This document shows, piece after piece, positions 58,393-64,000 of a DNA stretch of 64,000 nt. Every line of letters begins with the position of its first letter. Position 1 is the stretch's first letter. The notes beneath the pieces were generated by a model. It had not been told where the DNA came from, ran no database searches, and worked only from the letters and a program-made list of their open reading frames with translations. The translations under genes and the position numbers were made by a program. Source of the stretch: Cucumis sativus. Taxonomy: Eukaryota; Streptophyta; Magnoliopsida; Cucurbitales; Cucurbitaceae. Location: the NCBI RefSeq assembly GCF_000004075.3, contig NC_026656.2:12276001-12340000 (forward strand). The letters run 5' to 3'.

Positions 58393-61300
58393 TTACTTGC
58401 TGCTTTTGTAGCTATCTCTCAGTGTAACGGTCCGGTTGAATACGAGTTTCTCTGGAGTTGAGTCTTTATCAACTGCAAAATACCCTGGAAAAAATGCAGA
58501 AAGTAGATGGGTAATCAAGTCAAAACAGAAGCAAAATTTTGAAAATTAAGACATCTATAATAAGTAGCATATCAAATTCTCTAGGTCTCTCATATGAGAC
58601 ATGGAGTATCTAAATGTTTTGTGCAAGTTTGAGAGTGGGTTTTTGTGAGGCCCTGGTCGGGTCCTAAGCTACACGATAAGATTGTACACAATAGAAAGTT
58701 GTCACCTAAAAGTACTTCTTGCAATTTGGCACCTTGATTAACGTTTCAATCATGCGTTGTGAAAGTTCCTATGTGTGTTGGTAATGGGTAACCTAAGATT
58801 CCTTAACAAAGAAGTAGTTGGTGTCATTTCTTATGTAGGGCGGTCCTCAATTCTGATACAGTCGCTCACTGATGATCCAAATTTGGACAATAGGAGCTAC
58901 GTGGCAGAACATGATTTGTTGAACCTCACCACCGGTAGAAGTAATCATTCCAACATGAAAATTCTCATCGAAAAGGTTTAAATAGAAATTTTCAATCAAG
59001 TTTTAGAGCTTAATCAAAACTTTGAGCTAAGTGAGGATCGGAGAATTTACGAAGCATTGAGAAGGCTTTTCGGAGCCTATCATTCATTCAAGGTTGACGA
59101 GGAGTTGGCTAAGTGCTTAGGCTATAAGAGAACTTTATAATGCCACTTGATTTATAAATGTGTATGTTTTGAAAAGGATTATGACTTATGTCTTGCGATA
59201 TGTTTTGGTACCCTATGCTAGGGGTGACTCTCAGTCGGTTGGAGTCAGTTTTTTTGACAAAACCGACCTGAACCGACCATAGTCGGTTTAGTAAAGTGTC
59301 AAATCGACCTCGACATCAATGAGTAAGGGTTGGTCAGTCGGTTTAACACTAAAAATAAAATTTGAAAATTCCCTATTCGAGACTTTCCAAAACTGACCTG
59401 CAGATCCTTCTCCTTTTCACTTTTGTAGTAAAAAACACACGTCTAACCACTCTAAATTAATTTAATATTTAATTTTACTCTTATATTTTCATTTCATCCA
59501 AGTTTTAACTCTTATAATCACCTCCATGTCCTTATTTAGAGGTCTCCACCTTTATATGTGCAGGGAACATGAAAGAAAATGTAAATAACTAAGAATCTTC
59601 CCTACAATATTTCATCCACGTGATCTAGAGGTCTCCACCTTTAGAAGTTATATCAATTAAAACGTATCAATTTAAATCTAAAACTTTTATGAGTACAATC
59701 TGTTTGCACCCTCTTGAATTATTTTTCCTAAATGTATGTTCAATTTAACAAATTGGATAATTTAAGTAGATGCATGGACAATTTTCGAAAGAAATCTAGA
59801 GCAAGAGAAGAGAATCAATCTATTTATAAAAGCTTAGCGATTCAATGATGTTTTCCTTCTTGTTAGTTCAATGAACTTTTTGGCTTGAGAGGAGTAGTGA
59901 GCAGGAGGTTTTAGTAGGTCTCAGACTCTCAACACAATTTCGTACCTCAATACGTCCTTTAGGTTTTCTCCAACTAGAGTTTCTTTAGTTGCTTTTGGCC
60001 AATATATTTTGTTCTTTAATCATTCTTAATAGAATGCTTGCACAAATTTTAAAAAAAATAAAAGAAGAGTATTGATAATAAAGGAAAAATAATAATTATT
60101 AAACTAAGGCATAGACCATACTCTGAGCAGCCAAAAAAAACTTACCCAGCCTTTCAAATTGGAATGTATCCCCAACAACAGCATTCCTAAGTTCTGGTAC
60201 AGCATATGCACTTGGGATAACTACTTTAGAATGTGGGTTCAAATCAGCAAGCCAATCATCAAGCTCGGCAGGATTCTGATATGGCAAAAACCACAAATTA
60301 TAAAACAAACTACAAAAAATGCATTGCAAACAAACATACGAATGGAGAAAAGCTAGGGCAATTCCAAATCCAACCTCAGAAAGGAATAGTTTGTCAAACA
60401 ATCTAACTTCCACATTGAGTGGATTAACTCCTGAAGAAGGTTGTGCAACCCAATGTAGGACACCCTGCATTAAAGTAAGCGAGAAACTTGATTTTTGTAA
60501 TGCAAGTCTTAAGAAGATCTAAAACTAGAGAGTAAAAAACGTAGGCCTAACAAAAGAAACCTTTGGCTTTGATTTCTTGGAAGCATCATATTCTGCACGA
60601 ATCTCAAGTACTGTTTCGTTATCATCAGCAAGGATAACATCTGTACATTTTATAGGATATGCATATCTGAAAAGAAAGAAGAAAATTATTGTTTTATGGC
60701 ATGCGTTTGTATGTGAATATAATTAATGGCAAAAAGGAACTGCAATCATTAAATACCTCAAAAGGACAGACTTTCCAGGCGCAAGACCATAGTAATCTTT
60801 GGAATCTTTCAACCGGAAATCTGATTGTTCTATGTACACAATATTGGAAAAGGGAACCTAATGCAAGAACAGGACATGTAGAAAGAAAACTGCTATACTC
60901 AGTTTCAGTAGTCGAAGCAATTCAAAAAGAGAATAAGATGGTGTACACAATATTAGGGTATATCAATAAAATAAATATCACATAGAAAAAGCAGACGTCC
61001 TTTGAAAATGAAAAATCAAAATATTAATAAGATAGTATAAATCATGTAATAAGGATCGTGCAACATAAGAATACTGAATAAGGTTGAGATATTATCCACT
61101 ACAAAAGAAATGGAAAAGTACAAGACATTAAATGTAATTATTGGTAAGGTTCGCATTTTAAGTTCACCATAATATGATTGATAAATGCTTCTTAACAAGC
61201 TGAAATATTGCCAATTTTGAAAATTGTTGGACCAGTTGAAAAAAAATTCTTGGAGATCATTTACGTATTAGTATAAATCACCAACACCAGACATATAACA

Positions 61301-63920
61301 ACAGTACAAAATGAAGACCAAGTTCACCTTATAAAAGGCCGATGCCTCATCTGCTTGAGCTTCAGGCCATTTCTTGGCATCAAGATCCAATATTGATCCA
61401 TTTTCTAAGTTTGTAATAACAACCTGGGGGAACAAAAAATTCATCTAACAACACCAAACAAAAGATATCATTATAAGAAATCAAAGATGTATACTGTACC
61501 TTAAGCGGCTGCAAAACAACCATTGCTCGTGCAGCTGATTTATTTAGTTCTTCTCTAATGTGATATTCAAGACGATCAAAGCGAATCAAAGAACAGTCAC
61601 TGGAGTGAAAACATCAGATAGTTATAAAAACTGATAAATAAATTTAACATCACATGCAACGGACTGTACTTTACATGCCCATATACTAGGCATCACACTA
61701 TAAGTTCCAACCTTCTAGTAATTCCAATTCCTCGAACAAAAGCATTAATGGCTGTTGATGTCACACCTCTGCGCCTAAGACCAGCAAGTGTCAGCAGGCG
61801 AGGATCATCCCAACCATCAACCCATTTTTCGGTCACCAGTCGATTTAACTGAAAATGGCACATCTTCAGTAAGATTGCAAAAGATCGCATATCTAAGTTG
61901 TTCAAAAAATGAGTTTAGAAGCATGGCACACCCACCTTACGCTTGGACAACACAGTATTAGAAACATTGAGGCGAGAATATTCCCACACATATGGTTGGT
62001 AAAGATCCAGTGCATGCAATAACCAGTAGTATGAAGCACGACGTGTTTCAAACTCCAAGGTGCACAGCTGAGAGAAGACATAGGAAAAAAGAATGAATGG
62101 AAATGACATTTGTGAGAGCCATAGTAAGAGATATATTAGGATTATCAGGATGAAAATAAGGGCATAAGGGTCATTAGCCAGAGGTGTCTTGGTTATAAAA
62201 TAGTGTATTAGGTTCTGTAAAGGGTTCATATCATTTTGGTAGGAATTTCCATTGTGGGAATTTGGGAGAGAGTGGTCCTCTCAAAAGGCTTTGAAATTGT
62301 AGTTTCTTCATTGATATTGCAATATTTTCAGCAAGTCTCTTTGGAAGAGGGCTGGCGTAGTGAAAGGGTGCCATCTTGTCAATTGGGATGAACTCTCGAC
62401 TTTCATTCTTTGGGAGATTTGGGTGTGGAAAATCTCAGATCAAAGAATCTCTCCTTACGAAATGGATATACAGGTTTGAGAAAGAAAACAAAGGGGAAGA
62501 GCAATTTTGGTGTGGAATCAACTAGACTTTGTCAGCACTTATAAAGGTTCAACCTTCAGATATATATTTCACGTAACACAAAGTAGCAAATGCACGAGCA
62601 CCACCAGTTCGAGATGGTAGAAATCTCCCCACTAATATCTTTCAGAGTCACAACACAACCTCAAAAAGGCAAGCTAACTAACATAAATACATTGACCATA
62701 AACCAACAGGTAAAACCCAAGAGATAGAGAAAGATACATTAAGAGTTTGGATGTAAATTCCCTGATCTACCCCTCCTAACATAATTCTCTTGAATATTCT
62801 TGTGACCTTGTTTAGTTCATAATCTCTAATTGAAGTAGCCAACTTAAATTCTTTCATAACTACTCCACTTTCTTCATCAACTTAGTGGAAGGTTTTTATG
62901 TCATTTGTCTCTTGTTGGGAAGGTGACACCTTGTACCTGTGCCACTGCCCGCTAGGTTAAGTTTTGGTTAAGTTTACAGTCCCTGGGTTAAGTTGAATGG
63001 GATGCTTATCATTTCTTATTTAGGAAAAAAATTGAAAGCGTATCAAGAAGGTAAACATACCGAATGTGTTATATTTTCAAGAGAATCCACAGTGCAGTGT
63101 GCATAATCATAACTTGGATAAATACACCACTTGTCTCCAGCATGTGGATGAGGAGTAAACTGGATGTGACAGTTGCAACATAGAGTATCAGTGTCTAGAG
63201 TTCAGATCTGCGTGTAAGCAAGCTAAGAACAGTCTCACCTTAATACGATATGCAATGAGGTCATACATATTAAAATTATCACTCTGCATGTCTTGCTTCA
63301 TCCTAAGAGTTGCCTTGCCTTCGTCAATCAGACCTTGCTTCATTTCTTCAAACAATTTCAATGACTCAGCTACAGGCCTATCCCTCCAGGGACTATTCAT
63401 CTTTTTCTCTCTATATTCTTTTATTTCGTCAGCAGTCTAAAACCAATAATTGAAAATGTACTTTAGTCAAACAGTCAAACAGTCAAACAGATTGATGTTA
63501 TCGTGGATCACAAAAACACTGACACAAATATAAAAGTTAACTGATCAACACTGATAATTATCATCATTGAGGCCTCACAAATGGTATCTAAAAAGGAAAC
63601 GAACACTCCACCAATCCAAATGCAACAAAAAAACGTTACACAGTTGACAAAATGACCTGGTGATCAACGTAAGCATGGCCCCTACGTATGAGTTCCACAG
63701 CTAATTCATACAGATCTTGGAAGTAATCACTAGCATATGTAATCTGGAAAGGAAACAAACGAAAACAAAATGATATCAATATAAAAACAGATAAAATACA
63801 TAATTGACCAAAGTGGACTTAAGTTACACCTTGAAAGGCTCCCATCCCATCCACCTGACAATTTCTTCTATATGATCAATATATTCCTTCTTCTCAGCTT
63901 CCGGATTTGTGTCATCATAC
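58393..63920 (-). CDS. Glutaminyl-tRNA synthetase, C-terminal 13 exons (partial)
   Basis: Thirteen minus-strand exons join with continuous phase: 63830-63920, 63657-63743, 63239-63436, 63061-63159, 61936-62067, 61712-61848, 61500-61599, 61328-61423, 60757-60857, 60561-60666, 60375-60464, 60146-60275 and 58393-58484. They encode 485 residues ending DSYKSSK and a TAA. The product charges tRNA-Gln with glutamine using ATP. Visible class I parts are [53 protein letters not shown] and the KMSKS-type loop VLSKRK, with [20 protein letters not shown] after it. The remaining exons are the beta-barrel anticodon-binding domains ([32 protein letters not shown]). Plant enzymes are near 790 residues, so about 300 residues including the HIGH motif lie beyond 64000. 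Introns of 1661 and 993 bases carry repeats. Confidence 0.97.
59216..59420 (+). repeat. hAT-MITE-like sequence in the last GlnRS intron
   Basis: It opens with CTAGGGGTG, a common hAT terminus, and holds alternating gtcggtt and aaccgac words that can fold back. The right terminus is not visible. Confidence 0.4.
62100..62340 (+). repeat. LTR-like repeat in a GlnRS intron
   Basis: ttggttataaaat, gggaatttgggagag, ggtcctctcaaaaggc and ttgatattgcaat occur in the same order as in USP intron 3. It lies antisense in the 993-base intron between exons ending 63061 and starting 62067. Confidence 0.4.
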
Positions 63921-64000
63921 CTACAAGCACATATTTTGGAACAGCAGCAAAAATAAAGTGGTCAAATATGTTGTTCAAACTACAATGTTGATAAGCAATG

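Noticed and set aside
1..64000. CRISPR arrays, operons, riboswitches, tRNA and rRNA genes
   Set aside because: None seen; repeats are microsatellites or transposon relics, and the gene structure is eukaryotic.

Overview
The window is plant nuclear DNA from a eudicot. It is AT-rich, has short exons with GT-AG introns, Copia, LINE and CACTA relics, and plant-only gene families (RADIALIS-like MYB, GRP7-type RNA-binding protein, subgroup XII-like bHLH). The style of several dispersed repeats reminds me of Cucurbitaceae, but that is recall, not something computed here.

Layout. 0-10 kb: a MITE-like inverted repeat, a broken RNase H domain, and a glycine-rich RNA-binding protein gene (+). 11-13.8 kb: a multi-exon minus-strand gene I do not recognise; five 3' exons join in one consistent frame. 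16.8-18.8 kb: a RADIALIS-like MYB gene (+). 19.9-20.3 kb: a two-exon gene for an 88-aa protein of unknown function (-). 21-28 kb: a transposon graveyard with two LINE 3' ends, a stop-ridden 3' half of a Copia element, a CACTA (TNP2) transposase relic and blocks of a shared AT-rich repeat. 28.5-33.6 kb: a nearly complete Copia element (-) whose LTR overlap is identical, with intact gag and RT-RNase H but a frameshifted protease-integrase part. 35.3-37.6 kb: a four-exon alpha/beta hydrolase (-). 45.6-48.5 kb: a six-exon bHLH factor (+). 52.9-54.6 kb: a four-exon universal stress protein (-). 56.9-57.2 kb: a candidate C/D-box snoRNA with its own plant-type promoter (-). 58.4-63.9 kb: the last 13 exons of cytosolic-type glutaminyl-tRNA synthetase (-), whose 5' part lies beyond the window.

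The genes are independent plant transcription units, not an operon. Two broad themes recur: RNA and translation (GRP, snoRNA, GlnRS), where the GRP and snoRNA promoters carry telo-boxes, and development or stress signalling (RL-MYB, bHLH, USP). Exon joins were checked by hand: reading phase is continuous across every join in the GRP, RL, 88-aa, hydrolase, bHLH, USP and GlnRS genes. Long stretches at 37.7-45.3, 48.5-52.9 and 14-16.7 kb show no gene I can support.
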